DNA of 58,394 nucleotides from Eisenibacter elegans DSM 3317 (GTDB taxonomy: Bacteria > Bacteroidota > Bacteroidia > Cytophagales > Microscillaceae), in NCBI RefSeq assembly GCF_000430505.1, contig NZ_KE387154.1:1-58394 (forward strand). Direction: 5' to 3'. The position numbers were made by a program, and so were the translations under genes. The notes beneath the pieces are model-generated. The model worked only from the letters and a program-made list of their open reading frames with translations, had not been told where the DNA came from and ran no database searches. Shown in pieces: positions 10,401-19,589 of this stretch. Position 1 is the stretch's first letter. Each line of letters starts with the position of its first letter.

Positions 10401-10709
10401 AATAAAGGCTGTCAACAGGCTAATCAACAACAACACAACCAAGGCTACTTTTGAAAAAGAAAACCGGCTTTGAAAAAACCCATACCAAGAGGTAATCAGA
10501 ATGCCGACCACGCCCTGCGCGATAATCCCTAAAGGGAGGTAAATTTTTTCACCAAAATTACTCAAAAACAATGCACTGGCGCTTACATCGAAGGTAGCCG
10601 TAAATACTCCGGCCACAAACCCAAAAAATAGCAACAAGGCAACAGGGGTGCCTTCTCCATCGCGGAGGTTAAATGTTTTGTAATAAAAAGGTTTTAGTTT
10701 TGCAAGCAT
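7443..10709 (-). CDS. NTT/MFS-like transporter fused to HEAT repeats and a cyclic-nucleotide-binding-like domain
   Basis: The product has 1088 residues. About 1-430 contain roughly 12 hydrophobic helices; the N-terminal region (NLRDGEGTPVALLL, then ALFLSNFGEKIYLPLG) resembles the TLC/NTT nucleotide-transporter branch of the major facilitator fold. A cytoplasmic helical part (about 450-900) has HEAT-like repeats such as RIRAAMALRPFL and PEVRLVAIHIARI. Residues about 965-1080 match the beta-roll of a cNMP-binding domain, including AGAFFGEIFWSVPGEDF. The Arg normally following FGE to bind the cyclic phosphate is absent, so ligand binding is doubtful. It is the first gene of the tight minus-strand run and lies 6 bases before the TIR-like gene. 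The protein could couple a membrane or nucleotide signal to the downstream proteins; that is inference. Domain boundaries are approximate. Confidence 0.87.
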   Translation of the reverse strand: MLAKLKPFYYKTFNLRDGEGTPVALLLFFGFVAGVFTATFDVSASALFLSNFGEKIYLPLGIIAQGVVGILITSWYGFFQSRFSFSKVALVVLLLISLLTAFIRLEYSLGMLPVISRKVLIFSTFSLMLPFNNIMLLIFWGLFGRIFTIQQQRRTVGGIDLGKGFATLFAFFAIPLLSRFVKTIDFLWISAIGAFITVFIVTYITYQARGSVFFQQQQPKQRQKIRYPMWTMFADTYIRWMVLFVIVASIAAVFLNYVFLTTTSNFYPNESQLTAFLGLFGGLTVIFAVLTQTFVADRLVEMYGIRVVMLINPLLALLFVLLSLLTGVINNVFPTAGNLLLVFLSVALCQLFFNSLRDAFDEPTFKMYTFPIDSKVRLRVTTRLEGNVKAFAGLLGGGILLAIDYLHFTNLLWFLGVLFFLILLWLVNIQFLHRHYRETLQNTLAQAENRKGVSLSQADDDSRQILAHFLEEARTQSNNDPTKADQLLFLLRVAKHTDLRRYEQLMLDLEGHSLAKIEKHVRYEIDKSYLCFLSRGKPDAKSASQLPQDWPEIQRLARSEYSQNRIRAAMALRPFLKQQEGKQLLISLLKDLIPEVRLVAIHIARIEQIRETWELLAEQLAFPVYAPAASAAFIDLHNAAIPILEPYFSKSINNPEILTRIIHIYGQINSPDTIELLWRKIQHPHPEVTKQILLVFSYCNIEIPPQYLNVVYYYLEAEIGDAFWDLVALHEIEKTEQYQEVREALKREIEYNFTHIFRLLSLIYESTTIQLVRDSFEIGDEEGRTLALELMNLFVEEKVKQILFPILEDISIQERIRKLRNYFPRERKAAVYKVLESLIIRDFRYTNRWTRAVAILALVQEEAPFDEDILVATVFHPDVLLQETALRVLYERSRERLRQIKHRIPPSAQQLLQSLEQNAHKAKPMGEMALNLPNNIRESLGNIPPLPDSRVNLVRFLAQTQPLANAPLDIISEMADFVHKKTMGVGKKVLIDVTDTAPTIYLMAKGVIDFYHEDEIVKSVEAGAFFGEIFWSVPGEDFIDGLVAAEAVYYEIDSARFFDLLLKYPSFLKTFLHNTLQQINTNQTYHTA

Positions 10710-10831
10710 ATGCTTTTACGCTGTTTTGAGCCAAACAATATAGGGGTATTTTTGAAATTTGGTGTAAGTTTTTCGACAATCTGCTGTTTTTTGTAGATGA
10801 TGGTACTGATTTTAATTTATAGCGCCGGGTT

Positions 10832-11383
10832 TTATCTTAGCTTCTCTATTTCAGCTACTTGTTGGTCATAAAACTTTTGCTTGAAATAGTGCGCCTCTTC
10901 TAATATTGTCTGTGCTTTGGGCCTGTATTTTTGATGCGTTTCTGCTTCGGAGAGTTGTTGATTGCCTTCGATGACAGCGCTAAGCTTTTCCGCATCAAAA
11001 TACACTTTCATTGTCCTGAAATTGTATTTTTCAATATCATTTTGCCCTTCAAAATAAAACAGCAGCTCATCTCCCAAATCATACACAAACTCTTTGTTAT
11101 AGCGGACATTCCCATTGTTAATCAGAATGAGTATGGTTCGCAACTTGGGGGCAGCTCCATCTTTGTAGACATAAAAATAGCGCTCTTGTCTTGTGTAGCG
11201 AACTCCGTCGGGGAAGAGTTTGTCTTGTACATTCAATACAAACTGATTGAAGTGGTACTCTTCGTTTACGCGTTGATTTTCTACATAACGGTAGTAATCG
11301 TCTACATAGCGGATATGTTTATCGACTTGTGCTTGTACCGAAAGGCTCCACAAGCAAGCCCAAAGAAGTACCCATCGCTTCAT
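10832..11383 (-). CDS. Secreted protein of unknown function
   Basis: The ATG at 11383 gives 183 residues with a signal peptide (MKRWVLLWACLWSLSVQAQ, cleavage near residue 19). The open frame extends 14 codons upstream, but that would bury the signal peptide. The mature protein is rich in Tyr, Asp, Glu and Lys, with predicted strands (RTILILINNGNVRY, ELLFYFEG) and a charged C-terminal helix. No family was recognised. It follows the DUF5916 gene by 61 bases on the same strand and may be co-transcribed with it. The next gene downstream begins 122 bases away and is not obviously in the same unit. Confidence 0.7.
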   Translation of the reverse strand: MKRWVLLWACLWSLSVQAQVDKHIRYVDDYYRYVENQRVNEEYHFNQFVLNVQDKLFPDGVRYTRQERYFYVYKDGAAPKLRTILILINNGNVRYNKEFVYDLGDELLFYFEGQNDIEKYNFRTMKVYFDAEKLSAVIEGNQQLSEAETHQKYRPKAQTILEEAHYFKQKFYDQQVAEIEKLR

Positions 11384-11444
11384 AAATTGCTTCAGACATA
11401 AAGTAGCGCTCTTGGTGTATCCCACCGTATTGGGTACAATAGTA

Positions 11445-13697
11445 TCAAATACTTAGCCAATATGTAAGTTTGAGTACCAGTGCGCGGGTTTTGGAGTCAA
11501 AGGTTTCTGGAAAGTAGTTTTCGGTATAGACCAAAAACAGGTCAGATACAGGCTTAAAGCGCCATTGTAAGCGGGCGTTGAGGTTGATATTGTCGATTTG
11601 GTTGTTGTATTGGCAGAATACGGCCAAAAATAAGGCTCGGGTAAAGGTAAAATCTACCCTAGGGCTGATGAGTAGCAGCTCGGTGCTGTTGTAAGGTTCG
11701 GGCAGGGCGAGGCGGTTATAATTGAAACCTAGACTGACAGAGCCTAAAGGGCGAATTTGGTAGGTGGCTCCTAGGCTGCCCGAATAAAGTTCACCATTAT
11801 AAAACCCACCCCAACTATAGGAGGCATTCCACAAAAACACCGCCCGGTTGTTGGAGTTGTAGGAGACGCTGGCGCGCTGAAAGGCATAATCAGAGCCAGC
11901 CACCAGCCGTGCTCCTCCGCTGTTGCTAGGGTCAAAATCGGCTAAAAGACGGATATACTGCTGGCTGACTCCTGCTGAAAACGATGCCGTATTGTTGAAA
12001 TTGACCCGATATGACAGCTCGGTTACTTGGTCGGTCAGCAGACCTGTAGTATTCCAAAACGTACTGGTGTAGAGGTATGGGCCGTGATTGTTGATGGAGA
12101 GCGGGCGGTCTACTTGGCTATTTTTGGGATAAAAGAGATAACCCACCCAAGGCTCCAGCCGCCAGTGGTTGCCCCTTGGGATAAAGCCCACATCGGCGCG
12201 GTAGTTTTCGCCCACATATTCGTGGTTCCAGGCGATGTTCCAATGACGGTCGTTGTAGGTAACATAAGAGGCATGGGCATACTGATTGGCTAGCCGCTCC
12301 GGGGTCAGGGCTTGATGATAGAAGAACTTGCCGCGCCAGCGGTTATCGGCAGAGGCTAGATTGTAGTCTATTCCAATAACACGGTTGAAATCGTTATTTT
12401 GCCAACGAAACTCCGAAATACTGTCAGAGGTCGCCTGCCGATTCACAAAAATCACCCCGATATTGGAGCGGGCAAACACCTTTTGTTGGAAAGCCAACAC
12501 GGTATAATTCTGCCCTTCGATGCCCGCACCGGCGTTTTTACCGGTTTGCATATTCATTGCCCCTACCCTGAGAGAAGAGGAGAGCTTGCCACTGAGGCGA
12601 GCACCATAAAAAATCGGATTCTCGACCGTCAGCCCTGTCGTAGTATCGCGGGCTATGCCGATACGCCGAGAGAAGAAGGGGCGTATGCGTGAAAAGCCAA
12701 AACGCGCAAAAAGGTCATTATTCTCCAAAAAAAACTGCCTTCTTTCTGGGAAAAATATCTCAAATCGGTCTAGGTTGGTTACCTGCTGGTCTACTTCTAC
12801 TTGCGAAAAATCGGGGTTGAAGGTCAAGTCAAGGTTTAGCGCCGGGGTCAGGGCTATTTTGGCATCTGCTCCAGCGCCAAAGCCATACTGAGCAGCCTCG
12901 CCCTCCTGTACGTTTTGGTTCATCCGGCTCGTAACAAAAGGAATGACAGCCACATTGGCCGTAGACACCCCCAAGGGGTACTCCCAAGTCAGCTCGCCGG
13001 TAAAGGCTAGGGCTTGTACACCAAAATTGCGCGGTACAGGAACCCAAGAGGATACTTCATTGGTTTTTTGGTCTATTCGGGCAAAATTAACCCGCCAAGC
13101 TTTGGCGTTTTTCTTATACCGCACACTCTTGAAAGGGATGACCATCTCGGCCTCCCATCGGTCTTCATATATCTTGGCTCCCGAGTACCACTTGTTGTCC
13201 CAGTCGCTCAAAAGGTTGTCGCCGTCTGTAATGATGGCCTCCCGCTGTACCCCATAGGGTGTGATGCCAAAGCTGAATCCGTTTTGTCCGTCGTTGTAGG
13301 TATCTAGATACACTGTCACGAAATCGGTACGCCCTCCGTCAAAATCGCGGCGTAAGGACTGTGCGACAAACTTTTTCTCAGGGGCAGGGTCATAACAAAT
13401 AAAGGCCAAATACAGATTTTGGTCATCATAGGCGATCATTACCTCGGTCTGGGTGTTGGCGTAGGCCGTATCGTGTGGATAATTGAGGTAGAAATCACCA
13501 ATGCGCGAGGCTTGTTGCCATATTGCTTCATCCAGAATACCATCAGGCACTATGGTCGAGCTTATCTTTGTTGCCAGTACTTGATGTGGTTGGCTTTTTT
13601 GCGCCCAAAGGCTGCCAGTTGATACTACCAAAAAAAACATACTAACCCCAAATAACCATTGACGTTTGATGTAATAAAAATCAGCACTTCTGCTCAT
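11445..13697 (-). CDS. DUF5916 outer-membrane protein with N-terminal carbohydrate-binding-like domain
   Basis: The product has 750 residues. A signal peptide ending LWAQ is near residue 32. Residues about 40-240 match the CBM9-like domain usual in this family, including DGILDEAIWQQA and EVMIAYDDQNLYLAF. The linker after about residue 250 carries family-typical sequence (NLDLTFNPDFSQVEVDQQ, then FFPERRQFFLEN), and the rest is a long run of amphipathic strands ending KLTYWLSI, an outer-membrane barrel. Length fits DUF5916 proteins (about 700-850). These proteins are widespread in Bacteroidota and thought to sit in the outer membrane, but no substrate is established. A secreted unknown follows 61 bases downstream. 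The ATG at 13697 is preceded by 234 non-coding bases that probably hold its promoter, though no clear TAnnTTTG is visible there. Confidence 0.9.
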   Translation of the reverse strand: MSRSADFYYIKRQWLFGVSMFFLVVSTGSLWAQKSQPHQVLATKISSTIVPDGILDEAIWQQASRIGDFYLNYPHDTAYANTQTEVMIAYDDQNLYLAFICYDPAPEKKFVAQSLRRDFDGGRTDFVTVYLDTYNDGQNGFSFGITPYGVQREAIITDGDNLLSDWDNKWYSGAKIYEDRWEAEMVIPFKSVRYKKNAKAWRVNFARIDQKTNEVSSWVPVPRNFGVQALAFTGELTWEYPLGVSTANVAVIPFVTSRMNQNVQEGEAAQYGFGAGADAKIALTPALNLDLTFNPDFSQVEVDQQVTNLDRFEIFFPERRQFFLENNDLFARFGFSRIRPFFSRRIGIARDTTTGLTVENPIFYGARLSGKLSSSLRVGAMNMQTGKNAGAGIEGQNYTVLAFQQKVFARSNIGVIFVNRQATSDSISEFRWQNNDFNRVIGIDYNLASADNRWRGKFFYHQALTPERLANQYAHASYVTYNDRHWNIAWNHEYVGENYRADVGFIPRGNHWRLEPWVGYLFYPKNSQVDRPLSINNHGPYLYTSTFWNTTGLLTDQVTELSYRVNFNNTASFSAGVSQQYIRLLADFDPSNSGGARLVAGSDYAFQRASVSYNSNNRAVFLWNASYSWGGFYNGELYSGSLGATYQIRPLGSVSLGFNYNRLALPEPYNSTELLLISPRVDFTFTRALFLAVFCQYNNQIDNINLNARLQWRFKPVSDLFLVYTENYFPETFDSKTRALVLKLTYWLSI

Positions 13698-13931
13698 TCC
13701 GGTAAAGAGGCTTTGTATTGGGGTAAACTAAAAAAGCACATCGACCTGTTCTCCTATTATTAAGATAGGCCGCAGCAAAACGACAGCGCAAACACCAGCA
13801 CCACACTGGAGTAACAAAGTAAAATGCAAATCTAACGCATTTTTGACACATATAACACCCTATGCCGCATAACCCTACCAATGGTGTATTTGCTTTGACC
13901 AATGGATGTTTTTAGGCCTTGAATGTCTGTT

Positions 13932-14933
13932 TCAGCCCTGTTGTTGTGCCAATTGGATTGCCGTATGGAGGAGGGCAAAGGGGGTGGGGTCAAGGGCGGG
14001 TGCACCCTCTTGATAAAAGCTACCAGCAGTAACTAGGCTCAGCCCCAAAGTTGGTACCACAAAAATATGCTGCCCTCCATAGCCCCAAGCATAATAGTAA
14101 GCTGGCAGCCCATTTTTACTTTCTTGCAACCACCAGCTATAGCCATAAGCCGAAGCATACGTTTGTCTTAAGGAGATGTGTGGGTGTAGACATTGGGCAA
14201 TCCATTGCTCCGAGACTATTTGTTGGCCTCGGGATTGGCCATTTTGCCGCATCATCTCGGCGATGGTCAGCAGCCCTTCAGCGCAGAGATACGCATCGGC
14301 AGCCAAAGGCTTGGCCTCGGGATTGGTACTTTGCTCTATCTGATACTCCACCCTGTCGATGGCCAAGGGTCGGTAGAAATAATCGTAAGCATATTGGAGA
14401 TGTGTGAGCTCCTCGTCTAGTTGATTCATCCAATAAGCCAACAAAATAGGCGAAGCACTGCTGTAGTTAAAGACTTCTCCCGGTGGGTGTAGATGTGGTT
14501 TGCTCAGGGCATATTCGAGCCAGTTATCCCCATAAAACTGTAGGTTGGCGTCGTTATAGAGATTGGTATAGGGCACCTGACTCTCGTTCCATTCCCAGCC
14601 GGCGGTATGTGTGAGGAGGTGATAGGGGGTAATAAGGCGCTTCTGTGGCGTATCGAAATAGGCTCCATACGTTTGCTCGAAATAGGGATAAATAGGCTGA
14701 TGAATATCTACCAGGCCTCGGTCTGCCAAAGCACCAACAATCAGTGCCTGAATGCTTTTGGTAACCGACTGCGCCTCGTGCAGGGTCTGCGCATCATAAC
14801 CTTGGCAAAAATAAGTTGCTTTTAATTGCCCTTGATGACACACCAGAAGGCTTTTTAGGCCTTCAAAGGCTGTGGGGTTATCGGCCAGTTGCGTTTCGAA
14901 GGCGCGCTGCCAAGTGTTATCGGTTTTATTCAT
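13932..14933 (-). CDS. Serine hydrolase of the beta-lactamase (class C/PBP-like) family
   Basis: The ATG at 14933 gives 333 residues and overlaps the tamB stop by 8 bases. The active-site Ser-x-x-Lys motif is S56-V-T-K59. The second motif is Y157-S-S, where most family members have Y-x-N, so Asn is replaced by Ser. HTAGWEWNE and YGYSWWLQ are other recognisable family positions. No signal peptide is evident, so the protein may be cytoplasmic or exported by another route. Proteins of this type include esterases and D-amino-acid peptidases; true beta-lactamase activity should not be assumed. The overlapping start suggests its translation depends on tamB. Confidence 0.85.
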   Translation of the reverse strand: MNKTDNTWQRAFETQLADNPTAFEGLKSLLVCHQGQLKATYFCQGYDAQTLHEAQSVTKSIQALIVGALADRGLVDIHQPIYPYFEQTYGAYFDTPQKRLITPYHLLTHTAGWEWNESQVPYTNLYNDANLQFYGDNWLEYALSKPHLHPPGEVFNYSSASPILLAYWMNQLDEELTHLQYAYDYFYRPLAIDRVEYQIEQSTNPEAKPLAADAYLCAEGLLTIAEMMRQNGQSRGQQIVSEQWIAQCLHPHISLRQTYASAYGYSWWLQESKNGLPAYYYAWGYGGQHIFVVPTLGLSLVTAGSFYQEGAPALDPTPFALLHTAIQLAQQQG

Positions 14934-17900
14934 CGGCTTTATTGGTCGATATTTCACGCTTTTTGCGGGGTCTTTTCCTGAAAATGTCCCAAAAACGATC
15001 GAAGCTTTGGGTATACATCAGGCTAAACCCGGCGGTTGTGGAGGCATTGCCGCTGAGATTGATACTGCCCAAGGGATTGTTGAAATTCATCCGGTTATAG
15101 GCTTTGGCGCGGAGCTTCCCGTCATTGGTAAGCATATACTCTATTGTCCAATCGCCTACAGCAGCCGCCAGCTCCGACTGGCTTTGGTTGGCGCTGAGGC
15201 TACCCTCTCGGGTGATTTTGAGGCGGTTATTGAAGAGGTTGTAGCTCACACTGAGCTGCGAAGCGTCTAGGTCAAGGTTTAGCTCTAGGTTTTCGTCTAC
15301 CTGCGACACCCACGCACTGAGCTGGTTGGAGAGTAGCTCGCTCAAACTCCCCGAAGCAGCGCTGCCCATTCCGATAAAGGCATTGGGAGAAGCCAAACGC
15401 TTGAGCACTATCAAGCTGAATACCTGCTTGTTACGCTCTTGTTCATCTACCTTTACCCGCGAGTCGAGGTCAGCCACAGCTTGGCGTAGCGAGATATTGG
15501 GAGTGTTGTAGGCGCGTTGTAGGTCAATGTCAAGGGCAATTTCCGGTTCGAGCATCTTGCCTTTGAGCGCTAGGAGTACATCTACCTGAAATTTCTGCCG
15601 ATATTCGACATTTTCGGGGTCGGGCACTGTCCCCAAATCAATCAGCGGCGAAAGCGTTACCCGCTGGGGATACACCGCCGTAATGTCGAGCTGGGTATCA
15701 AACACATCAGAATTGAAGGTGATGCGGCTTCCCCGTCGGATGTCAAAGCCTTTGTTGACTAGGTTGAGTAGGGTAAAGTTGTACTTCCCTTCGGTGATGG
15801 TATAATCTCCCAGAATTTTGAAATCACCATCAGGAGTTACTTCCATCTGGATTTTGCCATTGCCAGCTCCACGGATAATATCCCCGGCCTGCTTGTCAAA
15901 AATAATTTCGAAACGCGCCTCAGGAGTTACTTCTAAGTTGAAGACAAGATTCAGGCCGCCAAGGTCTATCTTTTTGGGCAGGAGCTGGGTACTATCTGTG
16001 TCTACAGGGTCTGCAAAGAGGATGTATTCTTTTTGCTCTACCTGTTGATAGCCGCCAAAAAGCGGCATAGCAATGCGCGTACCCCGTTCGTTTCGGGCAT
16101 TGACCTCTATGCGCAGGTTATCCAAGAAGCCCGAAACAATCAGCTGGCCTGTAGCGCGTGCCGTTCCAAAAAACAACTCGTTGAGATCTTCAGGTTTATT
16201 GAGCAACAAGAAGTTACGGTAGTTGGCCTTCACATCGACTAAGATATTGCGGAAACTATCGTGATAAATTCCCCCTCTGACAGAGGCAGCCTGTTCGTTT
16301 TGGTCTATCACCTTGAGATTCTGAAAAGAGATTGCATTAACATCAAACACAATCTTCTCATCTCCCAAGCGGTAGCGGGTGTTGAGGTAGTCTACTGTCA
16401 GTGCTCCATTAAGGATATTGGCCTCGCCCAAAATAACCGGCGCGCTGAGCGAGCCACCAATATGTAGATTTCCAACGGCACTGCCCTGCATCTGACTGAC
16501 GAGACCGCGCGCAAAGGGTTCGGCCAAGTTGATAGGCAGGCCGCCGAGCTTGGCCTTGATGTCTATCTCGTCGCGGTCTATATCGATCGTTCCTTCAAGA
16601 TTGAGCAGCTTTCGGTTACGGTATTCAGTGACAGCCTCCAGCAGCAGGCGCGTCTCCTCATTGTCCCAAGCTATTTGCGCGCTCACATCCCCCACCAAAA
16701 ACTCCTCTATCATCACATTTTCGATATAGAGCTCTCCCTCTACATCAAAGGCCACAGTGGGGTTGTGTAGCTCTAAATCCGCATCTACTAGCCCTCCAAT
16801 GCGCGTACCGGTTACAGAAGAGATTTTGCCCAAGTCTAGGCTATTGATGAGCACATAGAGCGTATCGTTTTCTTGTCGGTCAATAAATCCTTTGACCGCC
16901 ACCTGTGCATCCGTATTTTGGCGATTGTAGAGGCGGGTATCGAAGAAATGTGTTTGTGTTGGGGTAAAGATCACTTGGTTTTGCTGGTCGATGCTCCAGC
17001 GTTCGTCCAAAAATCTTAGGTCAAGCGTTGCAAAATGAAGCAACATACTATCTGTCAAAAACTGTAGCTCTCCTTCTACCTGAATACTGTTTTGGGTGCT
17101 ATCGTCTTGGTAGAGGTGGCTGTTGAAGTCAATGCGGTTATTGAACCAAGTAAACTCCAAGAGCATATTTTTGGCTGCCACACCGGCTAGCGTTTGATTG
17201 GCAGAAAACAATGTTCCTTCGGCCAATACATCTCGGCTGTAGAGGTCTTTTTCGGTATATAGTTGTAGGTCTATCTGCTCAAAACGTTGGCCAGAGGCGA
17301 TAAGATAATCAAGGCGTTTGCGGGTATACATCGAAAACACCGACTTTTCGCCCACGCTCAATGTGCCGCCAAAGCGGGCATCCTTGGCCAACTCAAACTG
17401 ATCGGAGAAGAGGTAGAGCACTTGGTTGATATTTTTGAGGTGTAGGTCAAACACTACCCTATAAGGTTCTATCTCGGCGATGGCTTGTTTTTGGGTGATT
17501 TTGTTGAGCCCCTTTTTCGTAGCCTCTTCAAGTGGTTTATTTTTGGAGGTGTAGTATTTTTCAAGCGTATCGCTGCGATTTTGGAGCAACAAAAAGTATT
17601 CGCCCAAGATAGTCTGTAAGTCTTCTATGAGCTGCGAGGGTTTAAAGTTCCCGTCAATCTTGCCTTCGGCATAGTCTGAGGCAAAACCAAACACACGGTT
17701 GTCAGCCTCTAGACTTCGGGTCGCATAAAGCGCCGCAATGCCGACCTCCAGCCCCTTGTTGTCATAGAGCAAGTTGGCATCTTCAATGATGACCGTACCG
17801 AGGAGGCTGTCGAGTGTAAGCCCATACATCTCGGCAGTAATGAGGCCTTCGATAATGGCGGGCTTGGGCGTAAAATTAAGCGGCTGAAGGTCTATGTGGC

Positions 17901-19587
17901 GTATTTCGGTGATGAGGTCAAACTTCCCTTGGGGCATTGTGGGGGCACTGGGGTCCTGGGCAAAATTAATCTCCCCTCGGAGTGTCAAGTCTAGGTTGGG
18001 GTCTTGGGCCTCAAATGTACCTTCAAAGAAATTGCGTTTGAAGTGACCTTGAACTACCATTTGCTCATAGTTGTAGCCATTGTACTGTAGTTGGCCTATT
18101 TGGCCATTGACCACAACATCGGCTGTTTCGGCACTAAACCCTTTGCCTTTGATATCGCCTGCCATTGTCAGCCCACCCACCATCGGTATTCCTAAGATAG
18201 TCCCTAAGTCCAGAGCCTGAGTTTGCAGTTGGGTTTGGTATGTTTGGGTGCGCAAGTTCATCTGTAGGTCAGCTGTAGCGCTTCCGGCGGCGGTTTGAAG
18301 CTTAGCCTGGGTTTTGAAGTCCGACAGCGTCCCTTCATATGTAGCATCAAAGCCAATTTGTCCCATATTGGCCACCAAGGCCAAGGGCGTTGGGTCTTCC
18401 AGAAACCGATAGAGGTCTGTGGCCAGTAGTTGGGAGTTTTGTAAGGTAGCCTGCAGATAAAACTGCTCCATATCGGGTAGCCCCTTGAGATAGGCTTCGC
18501 CTCTGAGCGTAGTGGCTTCGCCAAGCGAGGCTTCAAAATCTTGTAAGATAAAATTACCTACCCTGCCTTTGAAACGCCCATCGAAGCGCCACACATCTGC
18601 ATATGGCTTTACTACGGGGGCAAATATGGCCAAATCATCCGTATCGATGACCGTCTGGTCGAGGTCGGCGACAATGGTAACCTTGTCGACAAAGTCGGCT
18701 AGCTCACTGGTATGTTTGTAGTGAAAATTGATGGACTTGCGCAAGATGGTATTATTGGCCTCCAAATACAGTCGGTTGAACTGCATCGTTTGTTTGGTCA
18801 GGAAAAAGACCATATCCAGTTGCTTGACCCTCAGCTTTGTTTGTGGCTCCACCGCCCCAAGACCAATGACTTGCAGCCTGACGGTATCTCCGGCTACTTT
18901 GAGATCTCGGATACGCCCGTTTAATTGGTCTACGCCAAAGTGTTGGGGGTCGAAATAGTCTCCGGCGTGTTCGGGCACTAGCTCGCTGTAGAGCCTGAAG
19001 TGGCAATCCTCCAGCGCACCTTGTTTGATCATAAACTTGACCGGTTTCTTGTTGGGGTCTTTGGGCTTGTCGGAGCTAAAAAGCGCATTGATTTGGGCTA
19101 CAAACTCATTGATATTGAGCTGTTTGGTATTTTGGTGTGTTACAAGGTTGACGGTGGCTTCTTTGAGCTTTACATCCTCAAGGGTGATGTCGCCACCCTG
19201 AAGCAAGGTAGTATAGCTAAAATCAACCTGCAATGCCTCCACATAAATCAGGGTGTCGCCCTGAAGGTCGCGCAGGTAGAAGTCTTCTATCGTCAGGTAG
19301 GTGCGCTGTATATCAATGTAGATATAGCGCATCGTCGTTTGGAAGCCTGTCTTTTCTGACACATAGTCGAGCGCCTTGCCCAAGAGGAAGGTCTGATAAA
19401 TGGGCAACTGCAAGAGCACAAAGTTCAGCCCTATGATAGAGAGCACCGTCACTACGCTGTACTTAATTGTTTTTGCAACAATTTTTTGAGTACTTTGCAG
19501 TATTCGCCACGCCTTGCGCAAGCGCATCAGCCGCTGGCTGCGGCGACCTTCGGGGGTATAAGGCGTACGACGTTTTCTCTCTGACAT
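14926..19587 (-). CDS. tamB: TamB-like translocation and assembly module / AsmA-family protein
   Basis: The product has 1553 residues with a very basic N-terminus (about 1-41), one anchoring transmembrane helix (about 42-60) and a long periplasmic region of repetitive beta-strands (DLTLRGEI, GKGFSAETADVVVNGQI and similar). The C-terminal 400 residues carry the conserved DUF490/TamB end: GDYTITEGKYNFTLLNLVNKG, then RITFNSDVFDTQLDITAVY, and a final LMYTQSFDRFWDIFRKRP. Such proteins bridge the periplasm as beta-groove filaments involved in outer-membrane assembly or phospholipid transfer. It is divergent from tsaD with only two bases between the start codons, so its promoter must lie inside the tsaD reading frame or its mRNA is nearly leaderless. 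The serine hydrolase downstream overlaps its stop by 8 bases. Confidence 0.93.
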   Translation of the reverse strand: MSERKRRTPYTPEGRRSQRLMRLRKAWRILQSTQKIVAKTIKYSVVTVLSIIGLNFVLLQLPIYQTFLLGKALDYVSEKTGFQTTMRYIYIDIQRTYLTIEDFYLRDLQGDTLIYVEALQVDFSYTTLLQGGDITLEDVKLKEATVNLVTHQNTKQLNINEFVAQINALFSSDKPKDPNKKPVKFMIKQGALEDCHFRLYSELVPEHAGDYFDPQHFGVDQLNGRIRDLKVAGDTVRLQVIGLGAVEPQTKLRVKQLDMVFFLTKQTMQFNRLYLEANNTILRKSINFHYKHTSELADFVDKVTIVADLDQTVIDTDDLAIFAPVVKPYADVWRFDGRFKGRVGNFILQDFEASLGEATTLRGEAYLKGLPDMEQFYLQATLQNSQLLATDLYRFLEDPTPLALVANMGQIGFDATYEGTLSDFKTQAKLQTAAGSATADLQMNLRTQTYQTQLQTQALDLGTILGIPMVGGLTMAGDIKGKGFSAETADVVVNGQIGQLQYNGYNYEQMVVQGHFKRNFFEGTFEAQDPNLDLTLRGEINFAQDPSAPTMPQGKFDLITEIRHIDLQPLNFTPKPAIIEGLITAEMYGLTLDSLLGTVIIEDANLLYDNKGLEVGIAALYATRSLEADNRVFGFASDYAEGKIDGNFKPSQLIEDLQTILGEYFLLLQNRSDTLEKYYTSKNKPLEEATKKGLNKITQKQAIAEIEPYRVVFDLHLKNINQVLYLFSDQFELAKDARFGGTLSVGEKSVFSMYTRKRLDYLIASGQRFEQIDLQLYTEKDLYSRDVLAEGTLFSANQTLAGVAAKNMLLEFTWFNNRIDFNSHLYQDDSTQNSIQVEGELQFLTDSMLLHFATLDLRFLDERWSIDQQNQVIFTPTQTHFFDTRLYNRQNTDAQVAVKGFIDRQENDTLYVLINSLDLGKISSVTGTRIGGLVDADLELHNPTVAFDVEGELYIENVMIEEFLVGDVSAQIAWDNEETRLLLEAVTEYRNRKLLNLEGTIDIDRDEIDIKAKLGGLPINLAEPFARGLVSQMQGSAVGNLHIGGSLSAPVILGEANILNGALTVDYLNTRYRLGDEKIVFDVNAISFQNLKVIDQNEQAASVRGGIYHDSFRNILVDVKANYRNFLLLNKPEDLNELFFGTARATGQLIVSGFLDNLRIEVNARNERGTRIAMPLFGGYQQVEQKEYILFADPVDTDSTQLLPKKIDLGGLNLVFNLEVTPEARFEIIFDKQAGDIIRGAGNGKIQMEVTPDGDFKILGDYTITEGKYNFTLLNLVNKGFDIRRGSRITFNSDVFDTQLDITAVYPQRVTLSPLIDLGTVPDPENVEYRQKFQVDVLLALKGKMLEPEIALDIDLQRAYNTPNISLRQAVADLDSRVKVDEQERNKQVFSLIVLKRLASPNAFIGMGSAASGSLSELLSNQLSAWVSQVDENLELNLDLDASQLSVSYNLFNNRLKITREGSLSANQSQSELAAAVGDWTIEYMLTNDGKLRAKAYNRMNFNNPLGSINLSGNASTTAGFSLMYTQSFDRFWDIFRKRPRKKREISTNKADE

Positions 19588-19589
19588 AT

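Noticed and set aside
13932-14933. True beta-lactamase (antibiotic resistance) gene
   Set aside because: Only the S-x-x-K motif and fold-level similarity are present, with Ser in place of the usual Asn in the second motif and no signal peptide.
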